NCBI GenBank assembly: GCA_009911065.1
Contig: QXWR01000022.1
Span: 1 to 64,000 of the forward strand
Reading direction: 5' to 3'
DNA: 64,000 bases
DNA from: Clostridiaceae bacterium
GTDB taxonomy: Bacteria; Bacillota; Clostridia; Lachnospirales; Lachnospiraceae
The notes beneath the pieces are model-generated. The model was not told where the DNA came from. It did no database searches and worked only from the letters and a program-made list of their open reading frames with translations. Made by a program: the position numbers and the translations under genes. Below, in pieces: positions 52,449 to 62,160 of the stretch. Positions within the stretch are counted from its first letter, which is position 1. Every line of letters begins with the position of its first letter.

Positions 52449-53612
52449 ATGAGGAAGCGGATTAAGCTGGTGGTGGCATACGATGGAACCAATTATTGCG
52501 GATGGCAGCTGCAAAAGAACGGAATTACCATAGAAGAGGTGCTAAACCGGGAATTGACTGCTCTTTTGAAAGAACCCATTGCTGTGATCGGCGCCAGCCG
52601 TACAGACGCAGGAGTACATGCCCTTGGAAATGTGGCTGTGTTTGACACACACAATCCAATGGCATCCGATAAGATCTGCCTTGCTGTAAATCAGAGTCTT
52701 CCGGAAGACATCCGGGTGCAAAGCTCCCAGGAAGTATCTTGTGACTGGCATCCAAGGAAGGCGAACTGCACAAAGACCTATGAGTACCGGATTTGGAACC
52801 GCCGGATTCTTTTGCCCACAGAAAGGTTATATTCCTATTTTTGCTACTATCCGCTGGATGTGGAAAAAATGCGGCGGGCGGCAGCATTTTTGGTGGGAGA
52901 ACATGATTTTAAAAGCTTTTCCACAACCAAAAAAGGATTGGAGGATACGGTGAGGACCATCTATTCTCTGGATGTGGAGAAGAAGGACAGTTGTATTGTG
53001 ATTCGTATTACTGGCAGTGGTTTTTTGTATAATATGGTGAGAATCATTGCCGGGACTTTAATGCGGGTGGGAACCGGAACCTATCCGCCGGAAGAAATGG
53101 CAGCAATTTTGTCTGCAAGGGACCGCCGTCGGGCCGGAGATACGGCCCCGGCCCGGGGGCTGACTCTTGTGGGAATGGAATATGAGGAGCGTCTGCCCTG
53201 GTGGAAGCACAGCAAAAATGAGGACTGGAATTATGATATTCTTCAGTCTCATATCGAGAAGAACAAAACCGCTTTTTTTCTGATCAGCCAGTGCAGGGAT
53301 GAGGAATGGGACCGGCTGATTGTGCGAAATGTTCACCAGGCATTTCGAAACGGGGCGGATCAGGTAATGGTTCTTGACGTGGAGAAAAACCGTCTAAAGC
53401 CAGGGGATATTTATGGATATTATCAGGTGAAAGAACCAGATCAGGATCAGCTTAATGAGATGCTTCTGCTTTTGGAGGAAGAGGAGAAAGAAACCATGCA
53501 AAAGATCTGCCGGAAGGCAGGAGGGGCGAGTTTGGGGGAAGCTGCATGGTATTTGCTAAAGGAAAGTTTTACAGCAACGAATGGCAACGAAATTACTGCC
53601 GGATTTTCCTAA
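52449..53612 (+). CDS. truA: tRNA pseudouridine synthase TruA with extra C-terminal domain
   Basis: TruA makes pseudouridine at tRNA positions 38-40. Residues 1-250 are a standard TruA: VAYDGTNYCGWQLQKNG at 9-25, the catalytic Asp53 in IGASRTDAGVHALGNVAVF, and FLYNMVRIIAGTLMRVGTG near 194-212. The protein is 387 aa, about 140 more than usual. The added region begins after MEYEERLPWW. It contains KTAFFLISQCRDEEWDRLIVRNVHQAFRNGADQVMVLDVEKN and a helical Glu-rich end; I do not recognise it. There is no stop or frame change between the parts, so it is a fusion or lineage-specific extension. AAGGAGGCAGGC precedes the ATG. Confidence 0.92.
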   Translation: MRKRIKLVVAYDGTNYCGWQLQKNGITIEEVLNRELTALLKEPIAVIGASRTDAGVHALGNVAVFDTHNPMASDKICLAVNQSLPEDIRVQSSQEVSCDWHPRKANCTKTYEYRIWNRRILLPTERLYSYFCYYPLDVEKMRRAAAFLVGEHDFKSFSTTKKGLEDTVRTIYSLDVEKKDSCIVIRITGSGFLYNMVRIIAGTLMRVGTGTYPPEEMAAILSARDRRRAGDTAPARGLTLVGMEYEERLPWWKHSKNEDWNYDILQSHIEKNKTAFFLISQCRDEEWDRLIVRNVHQAFRNGADQVMVLDVEKNRLKPGDIYGYYQVKEPDQDQLNEMLLLLEEEEKETMQKICRKAGGASLGEAAWYLLKESFTATNGNEITAGFS

Positions 53613-53618
53613 ATGCAG

Positions 53619-53647
53619 TTGACTTTGCCAGGGAGTCATGTTATAAT
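53619..53647 (+). promoter_or_regulatory. Promoter of the beta-glucoside operon
   Basis: TTGACT (53619-53624) and TATAAT (53642-53647) are 17 bases apart, a strong sigma-A promoter. Transcription should begin near 53654 and run into the antiterminator site at 53706. No cre-like palindrome is obvious near it. Confidence 0.85.
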
Positions 53648-53705
53648 CACAACTGTTTAAGAAAGTGAGTTTTTCCTATTTTATTTTTTAGACATTTCGC
53701 TTTTT

Positions 53706-53804
53706 AGGATGGTGATTGTGAAAGCAAGCCAAACCTATATGCAGAAATATTTTTTGAAAGGATATTTTTTCTTTCAGGATTTATTTGTGTATATGGGTTT
53801 TTTT
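53706..53804 (+). promoter_or_regulatory. RAT antiterminator site and overlapping terminator (LicT-type control)
   Basis: A ribonucleic antiterminator (RAT) sequence spans 53706-53735; its left and right cores are GGATGGTGATTGTG and GCAAGCCAAACC, close to LicT/BglG RAT sites. Its 3' end overlaps the left arm of a terminator: AACCTATATGCA (53732-53743) pairs with TGTATATGGGTT (53788-53799), and seven T follow. Binding of the licT product to the RAT should prevent the terminator. The terminator lies about 130 bases before the licT start. Confidence 0.8.
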
Positions 53805-53929
53805 ATTTTCATTTTTCCTTATTGTGATTTTTATTTGTAATAAGAGTGACAAAATAGCAGCAGAGAAGGTGTCAGAAATCAGAAGAAATGCAGGCGCAAG
53901 AGAGGAGCCTGCCAGAAAGGGAGAAGGTC

Positions 53930-54775
53930 ATGAAGATTTTTAAGATTCTTAACAACAATGCTGCTGTGGTGAAAGACGACGCAGGGCAGGAACAGATTGT
54001 CATGGGGAAGGGAATCTGTTTTAAAAGACGAGTGGGGGATGAGATCAAGAGAGAGACCATAGATAAGGTTTTCTGTCCTTCCACTGCAGATGTGAGCAGT
54101 AAGTTTCAGGCATTAATTCAGGATATGCCCATGGAACATATTGCCCTTGGGGAGGAGATCATTGAGGAGGCCAAAGAACGGTTGGGAAACGGGTTAAACG
54201 ATATGGTTTATATATCCCTGATTGATCATGTACATACATCCATTATGCGCCTTCTGGATGGGGTTACGGTAAAAAATGTTCTGTTGTGGGATATTCGAAG
54301 ATTTTATAAAGAGGAATTTCAGATTGGCCTGTGGGCTTTGGAGAGAATTTGGGAGGAATGTCAGGTAAGGCTTCCAGAGGATGAAGCAGGTTTTATTGCC
54401 CTTCATCTGGCCAATGCACGGATGGACGAGGCGGTTATGCACAATATTTATGAGATAACCCGTGTAATCCAGGAGGTGGCAAACATTGTAAAATATTTTT
54501 TCCGAATTAGCTTTGACGAGGAGGATGTGTACTATTACCGGTTTATTACTCATTTGAAATTTTTTGCAAAAAGGCTGGTGGAGCATCACACATTTCCAGA
54601 GGATGCAAATGACGATCTGTGGATGGTGATTCGGGAACGGTATCCGGAAGCGTTTCAGTGTACTGAGCGAATCCGCCAGTTTGTAGACCAGAAATATCAA
54701 TATGTAGTTTCCAAAGAGGAACAGCTTTATCTGACCATTCACATTGAGAGAGTGGTAAGCAAAACCCGGCAGTAA
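53930..54775 (+). CDS. licT: Transcriptional antiterminator of the LicT/BglG family
   Basis: This RNA-binding regulator switches on the operon it heads when beta-glucosides are taken up. The 281-aa protein has an N-terminal CAT RNA-binding domain (MKIFKILNNNAAVVKDDAGQ, then IVMGKGICFKRRVGDEI), then two PRD domains whose His residues are phosphorylated by the PTS. PRD1 includes SLIDHVHTSIMRL near residue 99 and ALHLANARM near 160; PRD2 includes FITHLKFFAKRLVEHH near 207 and YLTIHIERVV near 270. I chose the ATG at 53930, which has AAAGGGAGAAGG upstream. The gene follows a RAT/terminator and precedes bglF. Confidence 0.93.
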   Translation: MKIFKILNNNAAVVKDDAGQEQIVMGKGICFKRRVGDEIKRETIDKVFCPSTADVSSKFQALIQDMPMEHIALGEEIIEEAKERLGNGLNDMVYISLIDHVHTSIMRLLDGVTVKNVLLWDIRRFYKEEFQIGLWALERIWEECQVRLPEDEAGFIALHLANARMDEAVMHNIYEITRVIQEVANIVKYFFRISFDEEDVYYYRFITHLKFFAKRLVEHHTFPEDANDDLWMVIRERYPEAFQCTERIRQFVDQKYQYVVSKEEQLYLTIHIERVVSKTRQ

Positions 54776-54897
54776 AAACAAAAATAGCATGTCAGGGTGG
54801 TGACATTTAGTTGGCCAAACCTTCATGGGGAAAGCGCCGTGATCGTAATGGTGATCGGGCTTTCCATATAAATCATAAAAAAGATGGAGGGAAAGAC

Positions 54898-56856
54898 ATG
54901 GGAAAGTATGGAAAACTGGCAGAAGACATTGTCAGCAACGTAGGAGGGCAGGAAAATGTGATTAGCCTGACCCATTGCATCACCAGACTTCGTTTTAAGC
55001 TGAAAGACGAATCGAAGGCAAAGGATGATGTGATCAAAAACATGGACGGAGTAGTTACGGTGATGAAAAGCGGAGGCCAGTATCAGGTGGTAATCGGAAA
55101 TCATGTGCCGGAAGTCTATGGGGATGTGATGGCATTGATTGGAGAAGGGGAGAGAACTTCAGAACCAGAAGAGGGTCCCAAGGGAAGTCTGTTTAACCAG
55201 GCCATTGACGCGATTTCCGGAATATTTCAGCCGATTCTTGGTATCATGGCAGCCTGCGGTATGGTCAAGGGATTGAATGCTTTGTTTGTGGCTATAGGAT
55301 TGTATCCAGATACCTGTGGAGGATATTTGCTTCTGAATGCCATTGGAGACGGGTTGTTTCATTTTCTGCCTTTGTTTTTGGGATACACAGCGGCAAACAA
55401 GTTTAAATTAAAGCCTATGGTTGGTTTGGTGATTGGCGCTATTATGTGTTATCCAGGGGTGCAGGGAAGCGTTCTGTCACAAGGAAGTCAGCCGCTGTAT
55501 ACGTTATTTGCCGGTACGTTGTTTGAGTCGGCAGTTTATACAGATTTTTTTGGAATACCTTTAATTGGAATGGATTATACAGGCACAGTGATTCCGGTAA
55601 TTTTCGTTGTGTATTTTGCCTCAAAATGTGAGAAGTTTTTCAGCAAATGGGTTCCGGATTTGGTGAAGTTTTTCTTTGTTCCCATGCTGACGTTGTTTGT
55701 GGCGATTCCGGCAGGTTTTCTGGTGATTGGACCAGTGGCGGTATTTGGTTCTGCTATTATAGCAGAGACCGTTATGGCTGTGCGGAATGTGAGTCCCATG
55801 GCAGCAGGGGCGATAGTGGGGCTGACCTGGCAGATTCTTGTGATTTTCGGACTTCACTGGGGATTTATTCCGGTGTATATTAACAATATTATGACCAATG
55901 GATACGACAATGTGATGATGCCGTTTTTTGCCTGTACATTTGCCACATCCGCAGTAGTGCTGGCAATTTTTTTCAAAACAAAGGACCGTCAGCTGAAGGA
56001 AATGGCATTGCCAAACTTTATTTCTGGTATTTTTGGAGTTACGGAACCTGCTATTTATGGAATTTTGCTTCCTTTGAAAACGCCTTTTATAATTAGCTGT
56101 ATTGCCGGAGGAATCGGCGGCGGTTTTTATGGGGCATTTAATTTCCGGAAATTTATGATGGGCGGTATGGGAATTTTTGAGTTTCCAGCTATGATTGAGC
56201 CGGACGGAAGTATGGGGAATTTGATTGTGGCTGTTTCCGGAGTGATTCTTACAATGATTCTTGCCTTTGCAGGAACCATGATCTTTTACAAAGAGCCGGA
56301 AAAAGAGAAAGCTTTGGCCGTTTCCCACGGGAATGGAAAAACCGAAGCAGCAGGAGATGGGAAGGAAACTTCCAATGAGGAAAAGGAAGAGGGAATCATT
56401 CGAAAGACAGAGATTGCCAGTCCGATAAAGGGAAAGGTATTAAAGCTTTGTGACATTCAAGATGAAGCATTTGCGTCCGGGGTATTGGGAAAAGGCGTTG
56501 CCATTCTGCCGGAAGCAGGGGAGGTATATGCTCCGGCAAACGGGGTGGTGTCTGCATTGTTTCCCACTCTTCATGCTATTGGGCTGACTACAGAGGAAGG
56601 AGCGGAGGTGCTGATTCATATAGGACTGGATACGGTGCAGTTAAACGGAGAGGGGTTTGAGGCACTGGTGGCTGCAGGAGACCAGGTGAAGAAGGGGCAG
56701 CTTTTGATTCGGTTTGACATGGATTTTATTTCAGGAAAGGGATATTGTCTGGAGACTCCTGTGCTTATAACCAATTCTGACAAATTTTTAGATGTGGTGG
56801 AAACTTCCAGTACCGTGGTGGCTTCAGGAGAAAATCTTTTAAATTTATTAAAATAG
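54898..56856 (+). CDS. bglF: Beta-glucoside PTS transporter EIIBCA (BglF-type)
   Basis: This PTS permease imports and phosphorylates a beta-glucoside such as cellobiose, salicin or arbutin. The 652-aa chain has EIIB first, with the phosphorylated Cys27 in NVISLTHCITRLRFKLKDE, then an EIIC membrane domain of about eight to ten segments (around 105-470, including FGVTEPAIYGILLPLK), and a C-terminal EIIA domain with LIHIGLDTVQLNGEGFEALVAAGDQVKKGQ, whose His in VLIHIGLDT accepts phosphate. The ATG at 54898 follows GGAGGGAAAG; an upstream TTG frame lacks support. The next gene supplies the hydrolase. Confidence 0.94.
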   Translation: MGKYGKLAEDIVSNVGGQENVISLTHCITRLRFKLKDESKAKDDVIKNMDGVVTVMKSGGQYQVVIGNHVPEVYGDVMALIGEGERTSEPEEGPKGSLFNQAIDAISGIFQPILGIMAACGMVKGLNALFVAIGLYPDTCGGYLLLNAIGDGLFHFLPLFLGYTAANKFKLKPMVGLVIGAIMCYPGVQGSVLSQGSQPLYTLFAGTLFESAVYTDFFGIPLIGMDYTGTVIPVIFVVYFASKCEKFFSKWVPDLVKFFFVPMLTLFVAIPAGFLVIGPVAVFGSAIIAETVMAVRNVSPMAAGAIVGLTWQILVIFGLHWGFIPVYINNIMTNGYDNVMMPFFACTFATSAVVLAIFFKTKDRQLKEMALPNFISGIFGVTEPAIYGILLPLKTPFIISCIAGGIGGGFYGAFNFRKFMMGGMGIFEFPAMIEPDGSMGNLIVAVSGVILTMILAFAGTMIFYKEPEKEKALAVSHGNGKTEAAGDGKETSNEEKEEGIIRKTEIASPIKGKVLKLCDIQDEAFASGVLGKGVAILPEAGEVYAPANGVVSALFPTLHAIGLTTEEGAEVLIHIGLDTVQLNGEGFEALVAAGDQVKKGQLLIRFDMDFISGKGYCLETPVLITNSDKFLDVVETSSTVVASGENLLNLLK

Positions 56857-56859
56857 TAG

Positions 56860-58287
<1,428 letters not shown>

Positions 58288-58303
58288 ACAGGAGGAAATA
58301 AGG

Positions 58304-58561
58304 TTGAAGAAATGGCAATACCAGATTACAGACAGGGAAGGGATTCATGCAAGGCCAGCTGTAATGCTTGTAAGGGAAGCAAAGAAGTATAGAAGCAGAA
58401 TTGTTCTGGGAGTGGAAGGACAGACGGCTCTGGCTTCTGATTTAATGGAGATCATGAATTTGAACGTGAAAAGAGGGCAGGAGGTGGAAATTTCCATTTC
58501 CGGGGAAGACGAAGAATTGGCTTACAGAGGAATGACAAAGTTTTTCCAGGAGTATCTTTGA
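58304..58561 (+). CDS. HPr-like PTS phosphocarrier with Asp46, dedicated to the bgl operon
   Basis: A short 85-aa protein starting with TTG after AGGAGGAAATA. It aligns without gaps with HPr. His15, the PEP-dependent phosphorylation site, is intact in GIHARPAVMLVREAKKY. The position of regulatory Ser46, normally phosphorylated by HPr kinase, is Asp46 (SDLMEIMNL where HPr has KSIMGVMSL); a Ser lies one residue before. So it can pass phosphate to EIIA but should not be switched by HPr kinase, or may mimic P-Ser-HPr constantly. It is the last gene of the beta-glucoside operon, which suggests a dedicated carrier. A chromosomal housekeeping HPr is expected elsewhere. Confidence 0.88.
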   Translation: MKKWQYQITDREGIHARPAVMLVREAKKYRSRIVLGVEGQTALASDLMEIMNLNVKRGQEVEISISGEDEELAYRGMTKFFQEYL

Positions 58562-58585
58562 GAGGACATTCGCCCATTCTCGCCC

Positions 58586-58624
58586 ATTCGCCAAATGTCG
58601 GTGGAAACACGGCATTTGGCGAAT
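58586..58624. repeat. Perfect inverted repeat after the bgl operon
   Basis: ATTCGCCAAATG (58586-58597) is a perfect inverted match of CATTTGGCGAAT (58613-58624), with a 15-base loop. It lies between the HPr gene and the tRNA gene, which face each other. It has no T run on either strand, but as the only strong hairpin there it may end the bgl transcript. TCGCCCAT occurs twice just before it. Confidence 0.65.
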
Positions 58625-58643
58625 TGTCTGAGCAATAAAAAAA

Positions 58644-58715
58644 TGCGTCTGAGAGGAATCGAACCTCCGCACGTGGCTCCGGAGGCCACTGCTCTATCCA
58701 CTGAGCTACAGACGC
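58644..58715 (-). tRNA. tRNA-Arg (anticodon CCG)
   Basis: The minus strand folds into a full cloverleaf: acceptor GCGTCTG/CAGACGC with discriminator A, D arm GCTC/GAGC, anticodon arm GTGGC-CTCCGGA-GCCAC with anticodon CCG, and T arm GGAGG-TTCGAAT-CCTCT. It reads the CGG arginine codon. The CCA end is not encoded; seven T follow directly after the discriminator base, which act as a terminator. It is transcribed towards the bgl operon. Confidence 0.96.
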
Positions 58716-58888
58716 ATGTCTTATATTATACACGATTTTTATAAAATTGCAATAGAAAGTTTTCGATTTTTTCCAGATAACCGCCATAAAAAGGCCAGAA
58801 AACGTTGTTCGTGCAAACCGAAAAACCGAAAAAACAAAAAACTGCCAAAGAAGACGATAAAGAAATGGAAAGACATTTGAAATTTGCC

Positions 58889-58916
58889 TTGACAATCCGG
58901 GGGGGGGTGTTATGAT
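58889..58916 (+). promoter_or_regulatory. Promoter with a nine-G tract in the spacer (candidate phase-variable)
   Basis: TTGACA (58889-58894) and TATGAT (58911-58916) are 16 bases apart, and the spacer contains nine consecutive G (58899-58907). Slippage in the tract would change the -35/-10 distance around the 17-base optimum, so expression of the following secreted protein could be switched. This is inferred from architecture; only one sequence is available here. Confidence 0.7.
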
Positions 58917-58967
58917 ATATATGGATTTATCAGACCAATATAAAAAGGATAAGACTAGGAGGTAGCA

Positions 58968-59720
58968 ATGAAAAGAATATTAAAAAGTATTATGGCAGTT
59001 GGGCTTGCAAGTCTGATGATGGCGGGAACTGCCTTTGCAGGAACTATGGAGGAAAATACATACGATCCGATAACAGATCATGGCCGGTTTTTAAACGACA
59101 AAAGCAGTCTGAAGACTTACCCAGGGTTTGAGGAGGATCGAAGTCAAGCAGTATTAGTGAATAAGGACTGGAAGTACCGGAAGGATGACGGAACTTATGC
59201 TGTTTCTGAATGGGTGCAGGACGATGCAGGAAAGAGCTATTATATTAGTGCATCAGGAACTACCTTTCAGGGATATGTGGGTCCCGGAGACGTTGATGAG
59301 AACGCTTACTTTTTCGAGCCTTCCGATGGACACAGGATTGAGGATGCTATTTTGGGAGTAAATTCCATCGGCGGTTGGGATATTGATTATACAGTGAATG
59401 CAGACGGCACATGGGATATGATTCCCTGGGAGGGATATGATCCTTCTGATTTCGAAAGTTCCTTTTATATTTATTTTGACGAGAATGGGAAAATGGTTTC
59501 CTACGCTGCCATTCCAGGCGGAACAACTGCTGCCAATCACGTACAGGACGTTAAGCGGGAAGTGGATGAGAACGGAGTTCCTTTCCTGATGGTTGGAGAT
59601 GTCCGCTATGTTGCAGAGAAATGCAGTTCTTGGGACCGGACTTATGAGGAAGATATGGGCGGCGCCGTTATAAAGGCGGGCTACCATGAATTTTATACGG
59701 TTTACGTAAGACAGAAATAA
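58968..59720 (+). CDS. Secreted protein with partial cell-wall-binding-like repeats
   Basis: A 250-aa exported protein with a clear signal peptide (about 1-24: KSIMAVGLASLMMAGTAFA, then GT). A part around residues 62-105 (DWKYRKDDGTYAVSEWVQDDAGKSYYISASGTTFQGY: key parts WKYRKDDGTYAVSEWVQDD and SYYISASG) resembles one or two cell-wall-binding repeats. The remaining sequence has repeated aromatic and acidic segments such as YIYFDENGKMVSYAAIPGG. No catalytic motif is seen. ACTAGGAGGTAGC precedes the ATG. Its promoter carries a nine-G tract. A terminator follows at 59741. Confidence 0.78.
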   Translation: MKRILKSIMAVGLASLMMAGTAFAGTMEENTYDPITDHGRFLNDKSSLKTYPGFEEDRSQAVLVNKDWKYRKDDGTYAVSEWVQDDAGKSYYISASGTTFQGYVGPGDVDENAYFFEPSDGHRIEDAILGVNSIGGWDIDYTVNADGTWDMIPWEGYDPSDFESSFYIYFDENGKMVSYAAIPGGTTAANHVQDVKREVDENGVPFLMVGDVRYVAEKCSSWDRTYEEDMGGAVIKAGYHEFYTVYVRQK

Positions 59721-59740
59721 AGATTGCTTTGGATTTGAAG

Positions 59741-59786
59741 CGAGTGGTTTTGGGGATGGAAATCCTATCAATACCACTCGTTTTTT
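59741..59786 (+). terminator. Terminator after the secreted protein gene
   Basis: CGAGTGGT (59741-59748) pairs with ACCACTCG (59773-59780), and a smaller GGAT/ATCC pair lies inside. TTTTTT follows at 59781-59786. Confidence 0.88.
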
Positions 59787-59859
59787 GTATACCTCATTAT
59801 TGATTTTCTATTATTATTTTGTTATGATAGGACAGGACATGGATTGGGAGGAGATTTGC

Positions 59860-60774
59860 ATGAAAAAAAAATCAAGAACCTGGCTGGGTATCCGAGTAAG
59901 CCGGGAACAGAAAAAAGTTTTACAAATTATGATGCTTCCTATGATTGTGCTGATACTAATTATTATTATAAAGATTGCGGAGCGTCCAAAGAAAGAGCCG
60001 GAACTGCCGTCGGAACCTACGGTGGCAATGACCGAGTCTGGCATGACTGCAGAAAATATTGTAGAGTCCTGGGAGGAGGAGCGTTTGCCGGAGGAGCCGG
60101 GAGATGAGCCGGATGAGACCGAACCTACCGAGCCGGAAACTGAGACCGAGCCTTTGGGACAGGATGAATTTGCGACGGACCGTTTTCAAAGAGACCCTAT
60201 TCCGGAAATCCTGACTCTCATGGAACATTATTTTCAGGCCAAGGAAAAAGGGGATGCGGCCGCCATGAACCAGTTATATGGAATCGGGGAGGTTACAGAA
60301 GAAGAGCTGCAGGCCCAAAGTGCCCGAATGCGGAGCAATTCCAAATATGTACAAGGTTTTGAAAATGTGGCAACTTATGTAATGGATGGGCCGGAAGAAG
60401 GTTCCTGGCTAGTATATGCGGTGGTGGATATTAATTTCTATTTGGCAAGAACCAGAGCGCCTATGATTACCTGGTGTTACGTGAAGCAGGATGGGGAAGG
60501 GAATTTTCTCATTGTGGATAACCAGAAATTATCTCCGGAAATTCAGCGGTTTATTGTGGAGGCAGGTCGTTTAGAAGAGGTGCGGAGACTGGCAACCAAT
60601 GTAAATCAAAGACTGCGGGAGGCATTAAGCGCAGATGAAGATTTAAAGAATGTATACGGCATATTGCGGGAAGGTTCTCCGGTTTGGGGAGAGACAGAGG
60701 AAACGCAGCCGGAAATCTCCATTATAGGTACGGAAAGTGCAGAAAGCACCTCAGAGGAAACTTTGGGAGAATAG
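59860..60774 (+). CDS. Membrane-anchored protein of unknown function
   Basis: A 304-aa protein. After a basic start ([20 protein letters not shown]) comes one membrane helix ([20 protein letters not shown], about 21-40), then a Pro/Glu/Thr-rich linker with repeated EPxE and TEPE steps (about 42-105). The globular outside part, about 110-275, contains [30 protein letters not shown] and [24 protein letters not shown]. This resembles NTF2-like or similar small alpha/beta folds seen on clostridial membrane proteins, but I assign no family. The ATG at 59860 follows GGGAGGAG; nine A follow the ATG. It ends 16 bases before queA, suggesting joint transcription. Confidence 0.72.
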   Translation: MKKKSRTWLGIRVSREQKKVLQIMMLPMIVLILIIIIKIAERPKKEPELPSEPTVAMTESGMTAENIVESWEEERLPEEPGDEPDETEPTEPETETEPLGQDEFATDRFQRDPIPEILTLMEHYFQAKEKGDAAAMNQLYGIGEVTEEELQAQSARMRSNSKYVQGFENVATYVMDGPEEGSWLVYAVVDINFYLARTRAPMITWCYVKQDGEGNFLIVDNQKLSPEIQRFIVEAGRLEEVRRLATNVNQRLREALSADEDLKNVYGILREGSPVWGETEETQPEISIIGTESAESTSEETLGE

Positions 60775-60790
60775 GAAAGCAGGTGAGAAA

Positions 60791-61816
60791 GTGGATGTAA
60801 AAGATTTTTATTTTGATTTGCCGCCAGAGCGGATTGCACAGGACCCATTAGAGGACCGGTCCTCTTCCCGCCTTTTGGTGATGGACCGGTATACAGGCCA
60901 GATCCAGCATCAAATGTTTTCGGATATTACCCAATATTTACAGGCAGGAGATTGTCTGGTGATCAACGATACGCGGGTGATACCTGCCCGTCTTTTTGGA
61001 CAAAAGGAAGATACCGGAGCAAAGATTGAGATTCTCTTGTTAAAGCGGGAGGACAATCATACTTGGGAAACCTTGGTAAAGCCAGGAAAAAAATGTCGTC
61101 CCGGAACCAGAATTGTATTTGGAGAGGGGCTTTTGACGGGAACGATTCTGGAGGTGACAGAAGACGGAAACCGCCGGATTCAATTTCAGTATGAAGGGAT
61201 TTTTGAGGAGATATTGGATAAGCTTGGACAGATGCCGCTGCCTCCTTATATTACCCATGAATTGAAGGACAAGAACCGTTACCAGACCGTATATGCAGCT
61301 CAGGATGGGTCTTGTGCAGCTCCTACAGCAGGGCTTCATTTTACCAAAGAGCTTCTTTCGCAGATTGAGGAGAAAGGGGTGGAGATTGCCCGTGTGACTT
61401 TGCATGTGGGACTTGGCACGTTCCGTCCGGTGAAAGTATCTAATGTTTTGGAACATCACATGCATTCGGAGTTTTACCAGGTGGAGAAGGAAGAAGCGGA
61501 AAAAATCAACCGGGTGAAGCAGTCTGGCAAAAAGGTGATCTGTGTGGGTACCACCAGCTGCAGGACTTTGGAGTCAGCTACCGGGGAAGACGGGATTTTG
61601 AGAGCTGGCAGTGGATGGACCGATATTTTTATTTATCCAGGATATACGTTTAAAATCATGGACCGACTGATTACCAATTTTCATCTGCCAGAGTCCACTC
61701 TTGTGATGTTGGTTTCTGCTTTTGCAGGGCGGGAACATGTGCTTCATGCATATGAAGAAGCCATTAGGGAATCGTATCGTTTCTTTAGTTTTGGGGATGC
61801 GATGATGATTTTGTGA
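60791..61816 (+). CDS. queA: S-adenosylmethionine:tRNA ribosyltransferase-isomerase QueA
   Basis: QueA moves the ribosyl part of SAM to preQ1-modified tRNA, giving epoxyqueuosine. The 341-aa length is exact. Landmarks: [28 protein letters not shown] at the N-terminus (key part [10 protein letters not shown]), [18 protein letters not shown] near 55-72, [22 protein letters not shown] near 165-186 and [26 protein letters not shown] near 290-315. I chose the GTG at 60791, preceded by GGTGAG; the longer frame overlaps the upstream gene. Other queuosine genes are not in the window. Confidence 0.96.
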   Translation: MDVKDFYFDLPPERIAQDPLEDRSSSRLLVMDRYTGQIQHQMFSDITQYLQAGDCLVINDTRVIPARLFGQKEDTGAKIEILLLKREDNHTWETLVKPGKKCRPGTRIVFGEGLLTGTILEVTEDGNRRIQFQYEGIFEEILDKLGQMPLPPYITHELKDKNRYQTVYAAQDGSCAAPTAGLHFTKELLSQIEEKGVEIARVTLHVGLGTFRPVKVSNVLEHHMHSEFYQVEKEEAEKINRVKQSGKKVICVGTTSCRTLESATGEDGILRAGSGWTDIFIYPGYTFKIMDRLITNFHLPESTLVMLVSAFAGREHVLHAYEEAIRESYRFFSFGDAMMIL

Positions 61817-61899
61817 CACAAAATTCCATATTGGTAAAGTTCATTTATCCCTATGACCGGATTTTTACGTCAATATTTGGATGCTTTTGTTATCCTCTT

Positions 61900-61935
61900 A
61901 GAGCGTGTCTGAAAATTGCTTTCAGACACGCTTTT
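61900..61935 (+). terminator. Intact dispersed palindrome acting as a terminator
   Basis: AGCGTGTCTGAAA (61902-61914) is a perfect inverted match of TTTCAGACACGCT (61920-61932) around ATTGC, followed by TTTT. It lies 84 bases after queA. Related half copies occur at 7744-7798 and 18850-18873, so it is a mobile or dispersed element used here as a terminator. Confidence 0.8.
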
Positions 61936-62160
61936 CTATAATCTGGTCAGCACATGAATGGAACGTAGAATCCAAACAGCCCGCAAGTTTCATTCCTGGT
62001 TGAATCAAATATGAGGCGCAGGGAACAGAAATATTGTATAATCTGGAAAAATTCCAGATTGCAAATTAGAACCAGTCTGTTATATAATATTGCTTATGAC
62101 CGATTGGATAAATGTGTGAGTTTATGTAAAAAAAGACAACTGGAGTGGATGGGGAAATCA

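Noticed and set aside
59863..59871. Nine-A tract after the start codon of the membrane-anchored protein as a second phase switch
   Set aside because: A runs of this length are common in AT-rich clostridial genes encoding Lys-rich N-termini, and no other sign of switching is present.
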